Source: Streptomyces sp. NBC_01276
GTDB taxonomy: Bacteria; Actinomycetota; Actinomycetes; Streptomycetales; Streptomycetaceae
Reading direction: 5' to 3'
Assembly (NCBI RefSeq): GCF_041435355.1
Contig: NZ_CP108442.1
Location: 620,001-684,000 of the forward strand
Length of the DNA: 64,000 nt
Shown here: piece after piece, positions 43,526-56,400 of the stretch
How positions within the stretch are numbered: the first letter of the stretch is position 1
Layout: each line of letters starts with the position of its first letter
Position numbers and translations under genes: made by a program
The notes under the pieces: generated by a model
What the model saw: the letters and a program-made list of their open reading frames with translations, nothing else
Databases searched by the model: none
What the model was told of the DNA's origin: nothing

Positions 43526-44818
43526 ATGTCCGTACTGTCCTCGCACGCCCCCTCCCCCGTCCCCGTCCGCACCGCCCCCGCGGAGACCGGCCCGGCCGCC
43601 CCGCCCGCCCGGCTCGACGTCGCCGGTGACCTGCTGGCCCTCCTGCGCGAAACCACCACCGAACCCCGTCCCGACGTGCAACTGGAGGCGCTGACGCTGG
43701 CCGTGGCCGCCGACCTGCCCGTGCTGCTGTGGGGCGAGCCGGGGATCGGGAAGACCGCCGCCCTGACCCAGCTCGCCACGGCCCTGGACCTGCCGCTGAC
43801 CACGGTGATCGCCAGCGTGCACGAGCCGTCCGACTTCTCGGGACTGCCCGTCATCGGCGACGACCCCGCCGTCCAGGGCGTGCCGATGGCACCCCCGGAC
43901 TGGGCCGTGCGCCTGGTGCGGGCCGGCCGGGGGCTGCTGTTCCTGGACGAACTGTCCACCGCGCCGCCCGCCGTCCAGGCAGCCCTGCTGCGCCTGGTGC
44001 TGGAGCGGAGGATCGGCGCGCTGCAACTGCCGCCCGGGGTACGGATCGTGGCCGCCGCCAACCCGAGGGGCTCGGCGGCCGACGGCTGGGAGCTGAGCCC
44101 GCCCCTGGCCAACCGGTTCGTCCACCTCCAGTGGACCCACGACCACGAGGTCGTCGTACGCGGTCTCGGCGGGACCTGGCCGCGCGCGACCCTGCCGACG
44201 CTGGACCCCGTACTCCTGCCGGAGGCCGTGGCCTTCGCCCGCCGCGCGGTGTGCGGACTGCTCACGGCCCGGCCCAAGCTGGTCCACCTGCTGCCCAGCG
44301 GCGAGGCGCGCCGGGGCGGCCCCTGGCCGTCGCCCCGGAGCTGGGACATGGCCCTGTGCCTCACCGCCTTCGCGACGGCCGCCGGTTCCTCCCGGGAGGT
44401 GCTCTCCCTGCTGGTCCGGGGCACCGTGGGAGACGGCCCGGGTCTGGAACTGCTGGCCTGGCTGGACCGCATGGACCTCCCGGACCCGGAGACGCTGCTC
44501 GCGGACCCGGCCGGCGCCGCGCTTCCGGAACGGGGGGACCTGCGGCAGACCGTGCTCGACGCGGTGGTGGCCGCCGTCCGGGCGCGCCCCGAGCGGTCCC
44601 GCTGGGACGCGGCGTGGACGCTGCTGGTGCGGGCGCTGGAGACGGGGGCCCCGGACCTGGTGGTGGTGCCGGCGACGACCCTCGCCTCGCTGCGTCAGGA
44701 GGACTGGGACGTGCCACCGGCGATCGAGCGGCTCGCCGGGGTGGTGACGCTGTCCCGGCGCGCCGACCGGGCAGCGGCCCGGGTCGCGGGCCGGGCCGAC
44801 GCGGAGGCCGGCGCGTGA
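43526..44818 (+). CDS. MoxR-type AAA+ ATPase
   Basis: 430 aa. Walker A 'LLWGEPGIGKTAALTQL' (about residues 68-84), Walker B 'GRGLLFLDELSTAPPAVQAA' (about 135-154), sensor-1-like 'RIVAAANPRG' and 'SPPLANRFVHLQW' match MoxR AAA+ proteins. AGGTGA precedes the ATG at 43526; an in-frame GTG nine bases earlier is less likely. Its stop overlaps the start of the VWA gene by four bases (GTGA). MoxR proteins act as chaperones that remodel a VWA partner. Confidence 0.93.
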   Translation: MSVLSSHAPSPVPVRTAPAETGPAAPPARLDVAGDLLALLRETTTEPRPDVQLEALTLAVAADLPVLLWGEPGIGKTAALTQLATALDLPLTTVIASVHEPSDFSGLPVIGDDPAVQGVPMAPPDWAVRLVRAGRGLLFLDELSTAPPAVQAALLRLVLERRIGALQLPPGVRIVAAANPRGSAADGWELSPPLANRFVHLQWTHDHEVVVRGLGGTWPRATLPTLDPVLLPEAVAFARRAVCGLLTARPKLVHLLPSGEARRGGPWPSPRSWDMALCLTAFATAAGSSREVLSLLVRGTVGDGPGLELLAWLDRMDLPDPETLLADPAGAALPERGDLRQTVLDAVVAAVRARPERSRWDAAWTLLVRALETGAPDLVVVPATTLASLRQEDWDVPPAIERLAGVVTLSRRADRAAARVAGRADAEAGA

Positions 44819-46047
44819 CCGGGGGACCCAGCGGGACGCTGGACCTCGACAAGCTGTTCGCGGCCCGGCTGTACGCCGTACGGGCCCGGCCCTACCTGGC
44901 GACGGCCCTGTTCGCCCTGCACGTCGTGGAGTCGCCGCGGGTGCCGACGATGGCCGTGGACCGGCACTGGCGGTGCTACGCCTCGCCCGGGTTCGTGGAG
45001 CGCACCCCGGTGGAGGAGCTCGCCGCGGTGTGGGTCCACGAGGTGTCGCACCTGCTGCGCGATCACCACGGGCGCGGTGACCGGCTCGCGCGGGAGCACG
45101 GGCTGACCGGGCCCGGGGACCGGCTGAGGATGAACATCGCCGCGGACTGCGAGATCAACGACGACGCCTTCGGTGACGGGCTGGTGGCACCCGAAGGGGC
45201 CGTCACGCCGGGGAGCCTGGGGCTGTCCCCCGGGGAGCTGATGGAGGACTACCTCCGCCGGTTCAGCCTCGGAGCGGGCACCCTGCACCTGACCTGGCTG
45301 GACTGCGGCAGCGGGGCCGACGGACTGGACCGTGAGTGGGACCTGGGCCCGGACGGCGCGCACGGGCTCAGCGAGCAGGAAACGGACGCGGTCCGCTTCC
45401 GGGTGGCCCAGGGCATCGCCGGCCGCCCGGGCAGGGCCTCGCGGGGCTGGCGCCGGTGGGCCGACGAGGCGTTCCACCCGCCGCAGCCGTGGCGGGAGTT
45501 GCTGGGGGCGGCGCTGCGTTCGGCCGTCTCGGGTTCCGGCGCGGGCGAGGACTACACGTACGGGCGGCCGTCGCGGCGTTCCGCCGGGGTGCCGGGCGCG
45601 GTCCTGCCGAGTCTGCGGCGCAGGCCGCCCCGGGTCTGCGTGATCATCGACACCTCCGCCTCGGTGAGCGACGCCGAACTGGGCAGCGCGCTCCTCGAAG
45701 TCACCGCGATCTCCCGGGCCGTGGGCGGCCGCCGCGACCTCGTCACCGTGGTGGCGTGCGACGCGGCGGCCCGGGTGGCGGACCCGCTGTGCCATGCCGA
45801 GGGGTTCGCGCTGGTGGGCGGCGGGGGCACCGATCTGCGCGCGGGTTTCGCCCGCGCGCTGCGCACGGCCCCCCGGCCGGACGTGATCGTGGTCCTGACC
45901 GACGGGCAGACCCCGTGGCCGGCGGACCGGCCCGGGTGCCGGACGGTGGTGGGCCTCTTCCCCCGGGGGGCTTCGTGGCGGGAGGACGATCCCGACTACG
46001 TTCCGGACGCGCCGCCCGCGTGGGCCCGGGTGGTGGAGATCGGCTAG
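44815..46047 (+). CDS. VWA-like protein with HExxH metallopeptidase-like domain (DUF2201 type)
   Basis: 410 aa. The N-terminal half carries 'AVWVHEVSHLLRDHH' with HExxH at residues 75-79, followed by 'RMNIAADCEINDD', a possible third metal ligand. The C-terminal half has a VWA-like metal-binding site 'VIIDTSASVSDAEL' (DTSAS at 279-283) and a late 'VLTDGQTPWP'. This two-part layout matches DUF2201 proteins, partners of MoxR ATPases. It is translationally coupled to the ATPase. Whether it cleaves proteins is unproven. Confidence 0.93.
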   Translation: MTGGPSGTLDLDKLFAARLYAVRARPYLATALFALHVVESPRVPTMAVDRHWRCYASPGFVERTPVEELAAVWVHEVSHLLRDHHGRGDRLAREHGLTGPGDRLRMNIAADCEINDDAFGDGLVAPEGAVTPGSLGLSPGELMEDYLRRFSLGAGTLHLTWLDCGSGADGLDREWDLGPDGAHGLSEQETDAVRFRVAQGIAGRPGRASRGWRRWADEAFHPPQPWRELLGAALRSAVSGSGAGEDYTYGRPSRRSAGVPGAVLPSLRRRPPRVCVIIDTSASVSDAELGSALLEVTAISRAVGGRRDLVTVVACDAAARVADPLCHAEGFALVGGGGTDLRAGFARALRTAPRPDVIVVLTDGQTPWPADRPGCRTVVGLFPRGASWREDDPDYVPDAPPAWARVVEIG

Positions 46048-46086
46048 CGCCCCGGCCCATGCGGGGTCGAGCGGCGGAGGAGGGTT

Positions 46087-46503
46087 TCAGCCGCGGGCGC
46101 AGGCGGGGCACAGCCCCCGGTAGGTGACCTGCGCGCCGGACACGGTGAAGCCGAACCGTTCGTCCGCCGGCAGCTGGGCCAGCGGGTCGCCGGTGGGGTG
46201 GACGTCGCGGATGAGTCCGCAGCCGGAGCAGACGAGGTGCTCGTGCGGCCGGTGGGCGTTGGGGTCGTAGCGCTTGGCCCGGCCGTCGGTGGAGACCTCG
46301 ACGACCTCCCCGAGGGAGACCAGCTCGCCCAGGGCGTTGTAGACGGTCGCCCGGGAGATCTCGGGCAGCCGCTCCACCGCACGGGCGTGCACCTCGTCGG
46401 CCGTGAGGTGCACGTGGTCGCCGTCGAGGACCTCCGCGACCACCCGTCGCTGGGACGTCAGGCGCCAGCCGCGCTCTCTCAGGCGTTCCAGCAGGTCACT
46501 CAT
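46087..46503 (-). CDS. Fur-family peroxide or metal regulator
   Basis: 138 aa. Winged-helix part with 'RLTSQRRVVAEVLDGDHVHL' and 'ISRATVYNALGELVSLGEVV', then the metal-binding 'HRPHEHLVCSGCGLI' and the second zinc pair in 'LCPAC'. Length and residues match PerR/CatR-like members. It is divergent from katG, whose expression it most likely represses until peroxide is present. Confidence 0.93.
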   Translation of the reverse strand: MSDLLERLRERGWRLTSQRRVVAEVLDGDHVHLTADEVHARAVERLPEISRATVYNALGELVSLGEVVEVSTDGRAKRYDPNAHRPHEHLVCSGCGLIRDVHPTGDPLAQLPADERFGFTVSGAQVTYRGLCPACARG

Positions 46504-49113
<2,610 letters not shown>

Positions 49114-49163
49114 GTCCGAGGTCCGGGCCGGCCCGCCGCGGCCGGCCCGGGCACGGGCCCGGA

Positions 49164-49197
49164 CCCCTCACCGCCGTGGTCACACGGCGGTGAGGGG
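49164..49197. terminator. Perfect 15-bp hairpin, bidirectional terminator
   Basis: The arms 49164-49178 and 49183-49197 are exact complements with a four-base loop. The stop codon of the convergent DM13 gene lies in the loop. It can end transcription of both katG and the DM13 gene. Confidence 0.85.
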
Positions 49198-49713
49198 GGC
49201 CGCGCCGAAGGAGACGTCGAAGCGGTCGCACCAGATGGTGACGCTGGTGTACTCGGCGGGGTTCACGCCGGCGGGGATCGCGTAGTTCTGATCGCCCTTG
49301 TTCCCCTTGAGCCCGCCCAGGCTCAGGTGCTTCCCGTCGTCGAACACGCGCCAGCCCGCGACGCCCTCCTTCACCGGCGCGTCCGTGATCCAGACCCGCA
49401 GGTCGGGGCCGCTGCTCGTGTCCAGGCCCTCCAGGCGCAGGGTGTGGCTGCCGTCGGGGAGACGGATGATCCTGGCCGTGCCCGTGGTGGTGTGCTCGTG
49501 GCTGATCAGCGTGCCCCGGGCGACCGTACGGGGTTCCGCGGGAGCGGACCGCGAGGAGGCCGGGGCGGGCCCGGCGACCGGAAGGGCATCGCGGACGGTG
49601 TCGTCCTGCCACAGCCTCCACGGCTGGAACCAGTAGAGGCCGGCCCCCAGCACCGCCGTCACCGCGATCAGTACCGCGACGACCGCTCCCCGGCGCCGAT
49701 TCTTCGTGGCCAC
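49180..49713 (-). CDS. Membrane-anchored DM13-domain protein
   Basis: 177 aa from a GTG at 49713 with GGAG/AAGG-type sequence upstream. One N-terminal transmembrane helix ('AVVAVLIAVTAVLGAGLYW') is followed by an extracytoplasmic DM13-like domain: 'LRLEGLDTSSGPDLRVWITD' and 'AEYTSVTIWCDRFDVSFGAA' with the conserved Cys. DM13 domains are proposed redox or electron-transfer modules. Its placement opposite katG may be coincidental. Confidence 0.88.
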   Translation of the reverse strand: MATKNRRRGAVVAVLIAVTAVLGAGLYWFQPWRLWQDDTVRDALPVAGPAPASSRSAPAEPRTVARGTLISHEHTTTGTARIIRLPDGSHTLRLEGLDTSSGPDLRVWITDAPVKEGVAGWRVFDDGKHLSLGGLKGNKGDQNYAIPAGVNPAEYTSVTIWCDRFDVSFGAAPLTAV

Positions 49714-49789
49714 CGCACTCCGCCTTCCCTCGCTGTTCCGTCTCCCGCCATTGAACGGCGCCGGCATCCCCGGGGACAGGGGCGCCGCG

Positions 49790-50008
49790 ATGACGGAAGT
49801 CTTACGGAGGCCGGCGGGGATCCCGGCGGTCTTCCCGATCGTGCGCCTGCCCCGCCGCAACGGGGACGACCACCAGGGGGACGGCCTCATCGGCCACCCC
49901 GGCGCGTACGCGGGTGCCATCACCGTCCCGCCCCGGCTCCTCGGCTTCGGCATCACCCGCGCGGTGCGCCCCGTACGCGGCACACGGGCCCGCCGGAACC
50001 GGGCCTGA
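49790..50008 (+). CDS. Doubtful small ORF
   Basis: 72 codons from an ATG at 49790 without a clear ribosome binding site. The translation is Arg/Pro/Gly-rich but has stretches such as 'AYAGAITVPPRLLGFGIT' that are not obviously antisense noise. It fills most of a 425-base gap between the DM13 gene and the next membrane protein. I regard it as possible only. Confidence 0.2.
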   Translation: MTEVLRRPAGIPAVFPIVRLPRRNGDDHQGDGLIGHPGAYAGAITVPPRLLGFGITRAVRPVRGTRARRNRA

Positions 50009-50138
50009 CCCGCCCCCGCCGCAGGGCGGCCCCGCGGAATTCACCCGAACGGCCGCGCTCCGGTGTCCCCCTCCCGGGCGCCGCCGAACGATGGGACTGC
50101 CTGCCGGAAGCGGCGTCCCTCGGTCCAAGGAGCATTCA

Positions 50139-50576
50139 GTGTCCCAACAGAGCACCACCCCCAGGTCTCCCCAGCCCCACAGCGCCAGCGGCGCGTGGGC
50201 CGCGGGCGGCACGATGTTCGCCGCCGTGCTGCTGCTGGTGGACGGCGTCCTCGGCGTGATCAAGGGCATCTCCGGAATCGCGCAGGACGAGGTCTACACG
50301 CGGCTGGGTTCCTACGTGTTCAAGTTCAACGTCCAAGCGTGGGGCTGGATCCACCTGCTGCTCGGCATCGTCCTGCTCATCGTCGGCGCCGGTCTCCTCA
50401 AGGGCGCGGGCTGGGCACGGGTCATGGGTGTGGCGCTGGCCTCCATCAACGTGATCTTCGACTTCATGTGGCTGCCCTACACGCCACTGTGGGCGCTCGT
50501 CTCGATCGCCGTCTCCCTCTTCGTCATCTGGGCCCTGTGCACGGACAGCGGCCGCACCAGCACCCGTACCGCCTGA
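50139..50576 (+). CDS. Four-helix membrane protein, DUF7144-like
   Basis: 145 aa with GTG start and AAGGAG seven bases upstream. Four hydrophobic helices: 'TMFAAVLLLVDGVLGVIKGI', 'WIHLLLGIVLLIVGAGLLKG', 'VMGVALASINVIFDFMWLPY' and 'ALVSIAVSLFVIWALCT'. The 'WGWIHLLLGI' and 'FMWLPYTPLWAL' motifs are typical of this small actinomycete membrane family. Function unknown. Confidence 0.88.
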   Translation: MSQQSTTPRSPQPHSASGAWAAGGTMFAAVLLLVDGVLGVIKGISGIAQDEVYTRLGSYVFKFNVQAWGWIHLLLGIVLLIVGAGLLKGAGWARVMGVALASINVIFDFMWLPYTPLWALVSIAVSLFVIWALCTDSGRTSTRTA

Positions 50577-51276
50577 CAGTGCCCCGCCGTGCCGCCGATA
50601 CGGGCCCCGCTCGCCGGGGCCCGTATCCGTGCGCCCCCGGAACACCACCCAGTGGCCGCGGGCTGCCGGCCGCCGCGCGGGACCTGTCCGCCGGAGACGG
50701 GGAGCTGCGGGCCGCGGTCGACGCCGTGGAACCGGAACGGTACTGAGGCGCTCGCCCGAGGAGCGGCTCGGCCCCGTCTCGCTCCCGGTCGCGGCGCTCG
50801 TCATCACGCCGCTGCAGACCGGGAGCGGTGCGCACGATGTTGTACAGGGTCTGGGGCATGGAAGGCCCCGTGAACGGGGACGCTCCCGTGCATGCCATGA
50901 CCAGCACCGTCCCGAGGGAGAAGATGTCACTGGCCGGGTCCAGCGGGGCTCCCTGGGCCTGCTCGGGCGACATGAACCCGGGCGAGCCGACCAGCCGGCC
51001 CGCGGTGGTCAGTTCGCTGCCGTCCTCGCCGTCGGCCGCCCGCGCGATCCCGAAGCCGATCACGCGGGGCCCGTCATCGGCGAGGAGCGCGTTCGACGGC
51101 TTCAGGTCCCGGTGCACCAGGCCGGCCCGGTGGATGTCCCCGAGGGCCGTGGCCAGTCCCGCGGTCATCCGCAGCACCGGTTCCTCGGGCAGCGCGCCGA
51201 TGGCCGCCACGCTTGCTGGAGTGATGGTCGGGTACCCGCCGACCGTTACCGGGTCGGCCTCCTCCAACCGCTCCAT
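50524..51276 (-). pseudogene. Degenerate Ser/Thr protein kinase
   Basis: The start 'MERLEEADPVTVGGYPTITP' looks like a kinase N-terminus but jumps directly to 'LPEEPVLRMTAGLATALGDI' in the C-lobe, so the Gly loop and catalytic Lys are missing. 'HRAGLVHRDLKPSNALL' is kept, but the DFG motif reads GFG ('PRVIGFGIARA'), losing the magnesium-binding Asp. After 'QTLYNIVRTAPGL' the sequence becomes Arg-rich noise and overlaps the membrane-protein gene on the other strand. It is a non-functional remnant. Confidence 0.8.
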
Positions 51277-51477
51277 CCTGTCCCCCAACATCAGACGAGC
51301 CGTCAGGAGAGGGTCTCCGCTTGCCGGTCGGGCCGGGCAGGACGCCGTGGCGGGGACCCGGAGTTCGTCCCGGGTTCGCCTACCGGGCGCATAGCGCACA
51401 CCGGTTGGTCTCGCGGGCCGGGGAGACCGGTGCACGAACCCTTCCAGCAGCTCTCGTACGTCGTTGAGGGAGTGTCC

Positions 51478-53412
51478 ATGAACGGACTGGGCCGGCGCGT
51501 CTTCCTGACCGCGGCGGGGGCCGTCGGCGTGCGCGCCGTCACGGGTACCGCCGCCGCGGCCACCCGGGCGGCGCTCGACACCGTCAGCGGAGCCGGGTAC
51601 GTGGACGTGCAACTGCTGAACATCACCGATCTGCACGGCTACTTGAGTGCCCCGCCCGCCCGGGATTCCGTGATCACCGGAGCGGGCGGGCAGACGTACA
51701 CGGTGGGCGGGGTCGCGTACATGGCCACCCATCTGCGGCGGCTGCGGGCCGGACGCGCCAACTCCTTCTTCTTCGCGCCGGGCGACCTCTTCTCGGGCTG
51801 GGAGTTCCCCGCGTTCGCCCTGTCCGACGAGCCGACCATCGAGGCGCTCAACCTGATGGGGCTCGACTTCGCGACGGCCGGGAACCACGAGTTCGACCGC
51901 ACTCCCGGATTCCTCGTCCGGCACATGGAGCAAGGCCTGCCCCACGAGGGCGAGGGGCGCACGAACACGTTCCCGGACTCGCGCGGCAGGCGCTTCCACG
52001 GCGCCGACTTCCGCTACTACAGCGCCAATGCCGTCGCGGGACCGGGCGGGGCGACCGTGCTCCCGCCGTACCACGTCGAGTGGGTGAGCGCCCCTGGCGG
52101 ACGGCGGTTGCCCCTCGGCTTCATCCACCTCACCGCCCTGGGCACGGAGCGGTTCTCCAACTCCTTCCAGCCGGGCCTGGCCACGCTCGACGAGGTGTCC
52201 GCCGCGAACCGCTGCGCCGCCGAGCTCAAGGCCCGCGGGGTCAACGCCATCGTGCTCAGCATGCACGACGGCGCGGTGGCCGGATCCGCGTTCGACTCGG
52301 GCAGCGACCCGAGCGGGCCGGCGTACGACCTGGCGCTGCGCGTGTCCGCGGACATCGACGCGATCGTGACGGGGCACTGGCACTGCGCCTTCACGATGAT
52401 GCTTCCCGATCCCTCCGGGCGGCTGCGGCCGTTCGTCGAGGCGGGCTGCCACGGCCAGATCGTCAACGAGATCACCCTGCGCCTCGATCCCGTGACCGGT
52501 GCCGTCGCCCGGGAGCTGACCACGTCGACCAACCACCCCAACACCCGTGACGTCGAGCCCGATCCGGAGATGCGCAAGGTGGTCGACTACTGGCAGGGGT
52601 ACGCCACCCGGTACGCGGGCACGACGATCGGCCGACAGCGGGCCTCGTTCCGCCGCGCCCTGTCACCGGCCGGGGAGAGCACGATGGGCAACCTGGTGGC
52701 CGACTGGGCGCTGTGGGCCTCGGCTCAGCCGGCGGACTCCTTCGACACCAGCCCGCATCCCGAAGGGGACGCCGCGGACCTGGCGTTGATCGCGCTGGCC
52801 CCGCGGACCGGCCGGAGCCTCATCAACACGGACCTGCTCCTCGGGTCCGCCACGGAGGATCCCGTCACCTTCGAGCGGGCCTGGCGGGCGGTCGGGTACG
52901 GCAGTCCCCTGGTCACGGCGTCGGTCACCGGACGGCAGCTCCACGACGCCCTGGAACAGCAGTGGGCGCAGGACGCGCAGGGCCGGCTGACGTACGCGCC
53001 GCTCGCGGTCTCCGCCAACGTACGGTACTCCTTCGACGCCTCGGGGCCGGCCGGTGACCGGGTGGCGCCCGCCGACGTGCTCATCGGGGGCTCCGCGCTG
53101 CGCCTGGACAGCACGTACCGGGTGGTGACGTCCTCGTACACGCTGACCGGGCAGGACGGGTACCCGGCGCTCGGCGGGTTCCGGGATCCGGCCCGGCACC
53201 GGCGGGACACGGACAGCTTCGTCGCGTACGTCGCCGCCCTCGGCACCCTGCGGGCGGTGCCGACCGGCCGGGTCTCGGCGAAGGGCGGCGCGCTGGCGGC
53301 CGGCCGGCCGGGCCGGCTGGTCCCGCTCGGGGAACCGCTGCCGTCGGTGCCGCCTCCCGTGGCGGCCGCCGAGGCCGCAGCGGGCTCCACCGGGGGCCGT
53401 CCGGTCTGCTGA
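51478..53412 (+). CDS. Secreted metallophosphatase/5'-nucleotidase
   Basis: 644 aa. The N-terminus 'MNGLGRRVFLTAAGAVGVRA' is a twin-arginine-type signal. The metallophosphoesterase domain has 'LLNITDLHGYL', 'FAPGDLFSG', 'TAGNHEFDRTPG' and 'IVTGHWHCAF'. The C-terminal 5'-nucleotidase domain has 'ESTMGNLVADWALWAS' and 'YTLTGQDGYPALGGF'. It probably hydrolyses extracellular nucleotides or related phosphates for phosphate supply. GAGGGAG precedes the ATG. It ends ~57 bases before the polyketide synthase gene. Confidence 0.93.
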   Translation: MNGLGRRVFLTAAGAVGVRAVTGTAAAATRAALDTVSGAGYVDVQLLNITDLHGYLSAPPARDSVITGAGGQTYTVGGVAYMATHLRRLRAGRANSFFFAPGDLFSGWEFPAFALSDEPTIEALNLMGLDFATAGNHEFDRTPGFLVRHMEQGLPHEGEGRTNTFPDSRGRRFHGADFRYYSANAVAGPGGATVLPPYHVEWVSAPGGRRLPLGFIHLTALGTERFSNSFQPGLATLDEVSAANRCAAELKARGVNAIVLSMHDGAVAGSAFDSGSDPSGPAYDLALRVSADIDAIVTGHWHCAFTMMLPDPSGRLRPFVEAGCHGQIVNEITLRLDPVTGAVARELTTSTNHPNTRDVEPDPEMRKVVDYWQGYATRYAGTTIGRQRASFRRALSPAGESTMGNLVADWALWASAQPADSFDTSPHPEGDAADLALIALAPRTGRSLINTDLLLGSATEDPVTFERAWRAVGYGSPLVTASVTGRQLHDALEQQWAQDAQGRLTYAPLAVSANVRYSFDASGPAGDRVAPADVLIGGSALRLDSTYRVVTSSYTLTGQDGYPALGGFRDPARHRRDTDSFVAYVAALGTLRAVPTGRVSAKGGALAAGRPGRLVPLGEPLPSVPPPVAAAEAAAGSTGGRPVC

Positions 53413-53469
53413 GCGCTTCGTAAGGCACGGGTTAGGGGCACGTTATATGCCGTTCCGAGGATGAACGGC

Positions 53470-56400
53470 ATGGAACCCATCGTGAGTCAGACTGACCCCG
53501 CCGCCTCCGGCACCGCCGTTGTCCGGGACGTTCCGATCGCCGTGGTCGGACTCTCCTGCCGCCTGCCCGAGGCATCCCACCCCGAGGCGTTCTGGGACAA
53601 CCTCCGGGCCGGTGTCGACGCGGTCGGCGAGACTCCGAAGGACCGCTGGGACGCCGAAGCCTGGTACGACGCCGATCCGGACGCACCGGGCAAGGCGGTG
53701 ACGCGCCGTGGCGCCTACCTCGATCAGGTGGACCGGTTCGACGCCGCCTTCTTCGGCGTCTCCCCGCGCGAGGCCGCGGCCATGGACCCGCAGCAGCGGC
53801 TGGTGCTGGAGCTGAGCTGGGAGGCCCTGGAGGACGCCAGGCTGCTCCCGTCGGCGGTGCGCGACACGCGCACGGGGGTCTTCATCGGTGCCATCGCGGA
53901 CGACTACGGGAACCTGCTGCGGCGCGGCGGGGCCGAGTCCATCGGGCGGCACACCCTCACGGGGCTCCAGCGCGGCATCATCGCGAACCGCGTGTCCTAC
54001 ACGCTGGGTCTGCACGGCCCGAGCGTCACGGTGGACACGGTCCAGTCCTCTTCGCTGGTCGCCGTGCACATGGCCTGCGAGAGCCTGCGCCGCAGCGAGT
54101 CCACCCTCGCCCTCGCGGGTGGCGTGAGCCTCAACCTCGCGCCGGAGAGCACGGTGAGCGCCGCCAAGTTCGGCGGTCTGTCGCCGGACGGCCGCTGCTA
54201 CACCTTCGACGCGCGCGCCAACGGCTACGTCAGGGGCGAGGGCGGCGGTCTGGTCGTCCTCAAACCCCTGGACCGGGCGCTGCGCGACGGTGACCAGGTG
54301 TACTGCGTGATCCGCGGTGGCGCCGTCAACAACGACGGCGCGACGGACGGGCTGACGGTGCCCAGCGCGAGCGCCCAGGAGGAGGTGCTGCGGCTGGCGC
54401 GCCTCAACGCCGGGGTGTCGGCGGAGGACCTGCAGTACGTGGAGCTGCACGGCACCGGAACACCGGTCGGCGATCCCGTCGAGGCGGCGGCGCTCGGTGC
54501 GGCGCTGGGCGTGGAGCGCGCCGCGGACTTCCCGCTCCCGGTGGGCTCGGCCAAGACGAACGTCGGCCATCTGGAGGGCGCTGCCGGCATCGTGGGCCTG
54601 CTCAAGGTCGCGCTGAGCATCAGCCACCGGATGCTGCCGCCGAGCCTCAACCACGTCTCCCCCCACCCGCGGATCCCGCTGGCCGACCTGAACCTGGCGG
54701 TGCAGACGGAGCTCGCGCCCTGGCCGCGCCCGGACCGTCCGCTGATCGCGGGTGTGTCCTCCTTCGGCATGGGCGGGACGAACTGCCACCTCATCGTGGC
54801 GGAGGCTCCCGCTGCGGCGACGGCTGCGGAGCCCGTGACGACCGTGGAGCCCGGGGAGTCCGTGGAGTCCGGGGAGCCGGTGTCGCGCGGGGACGGCCCG
54901 TTGCCGTGGGTGGTGTCGGCGAAGGGTGAGGCAGCCCTACGCGACCAGGCCCGCCGCCTCCACGAACACCTCTGCGCACACCCCGAGGCCACCCCCGCCG
55001 AAACCGGCCGCTCCCTGGCCCTGACCCGGACCCGCTTCCCGCACCGGGCGGGCATCATCGGCAGCGACCGCGAGGAACTCCTCGCAGGCCTCGACGCCCT
55101 CGCCCACGGCGAAACCCACCCCGGCCTCACCCTCGGACACACCACCGACCACGACGGCCGGCTCGCCTTCATGTTCACCGGGCAGGGCAGCCAACGCCCC
55201 CGGATGGGCCACGAGCTCTACACCACCTACCCCGTCTACGCCCGGACCTTCGACACCATCTGCGAGGGAATGGACCCCCACCTCCCCCGCCCGCTGCGCG
55301 AGGCCGTATTCGAGGACACCGAGCTCCTCCGGCAGACCCAGTACGCCCAACCCGCCCTCTTCGCCCTCCAGATCTCCCTCTACCGCCTCATCGAATCCTG
55401 GGGAATCACCCCCGACCACCTCACCGGACACTCCATCGGCGAAATAGCCGCCGCCCACATCGCAGGCGTCCTCACCCTCCCCGACGCCACCACCCTCATC
55501 ACCACCCGCGCCCGCCTCATGCAACACCTCCCCACCGGCGGCACCATGACCGCCATCCAGGCCGGGGAAGCAGAGGTGGCACCCCTCCTCGCCCCACACA
55601 CCGGGCAGGTGTCCATCGCCGCCGTCAACGGACCCCGCTCGACCGTCATCTCAGGCGAAGACGAAGCCGTCACCGCCATCACAGCCCAGCTGCCCGCCGG
55701 CACCAAGACGACCCGTCTCAACGTCTCGCACGCGTTCCACTCCCCCCTCATGGAACCCATGCTCGAAGCATTCCGTGAGACCGCACGCTCCCTCACCTAC
55801 CACCCGCCCACCATCCCCATCGTCTCCACCCTCACCGGCACCCTCCTCACCACCGAAGAAATCACCGACCCCGAACACTGGATCAACCACGCCCGCCAAC
55901 CCGTCCGATTCCACAACGCCCTCCACACCCTCCACGCAAACGGCGTCACCACCTACCTCGAAATAGGACCCGACGCCACCCTCACCACCCTCGCCCAACA
56001 CACCAACACCACCGCCACCCACATCCCCACCCTCCGCAAAAACAAGCCCGAACCCCACACCCTCACCACCGCACTCACCACCCTCCACACCACCACCAAC
56101 CACCCCATCAACTGGAACAACCTCTACAACCCCAACACCCCCACCACACCCCTCCCCACCTACCCCTTCCAACGCCAACGCCACTGGATCGACAGCGTTC
56201 CCACCGCCACCGCCGCCCCGCGCGCGACGGGTCCCACGGCGGGCGGGGAAGAGCCGGCGTCCGTCGAGCTGTCGCTCGCCGAGCGCCTCCGCGCGGTGTC
56301 GCGGGCCGAGGGTGAACGCCTCCTCCTGGAGCTGGTCCGTACCGCCGTGGCGACCGTGCTCGGGCATGTGACACCGAACTCGGTCGATCCCACGGAGAAG

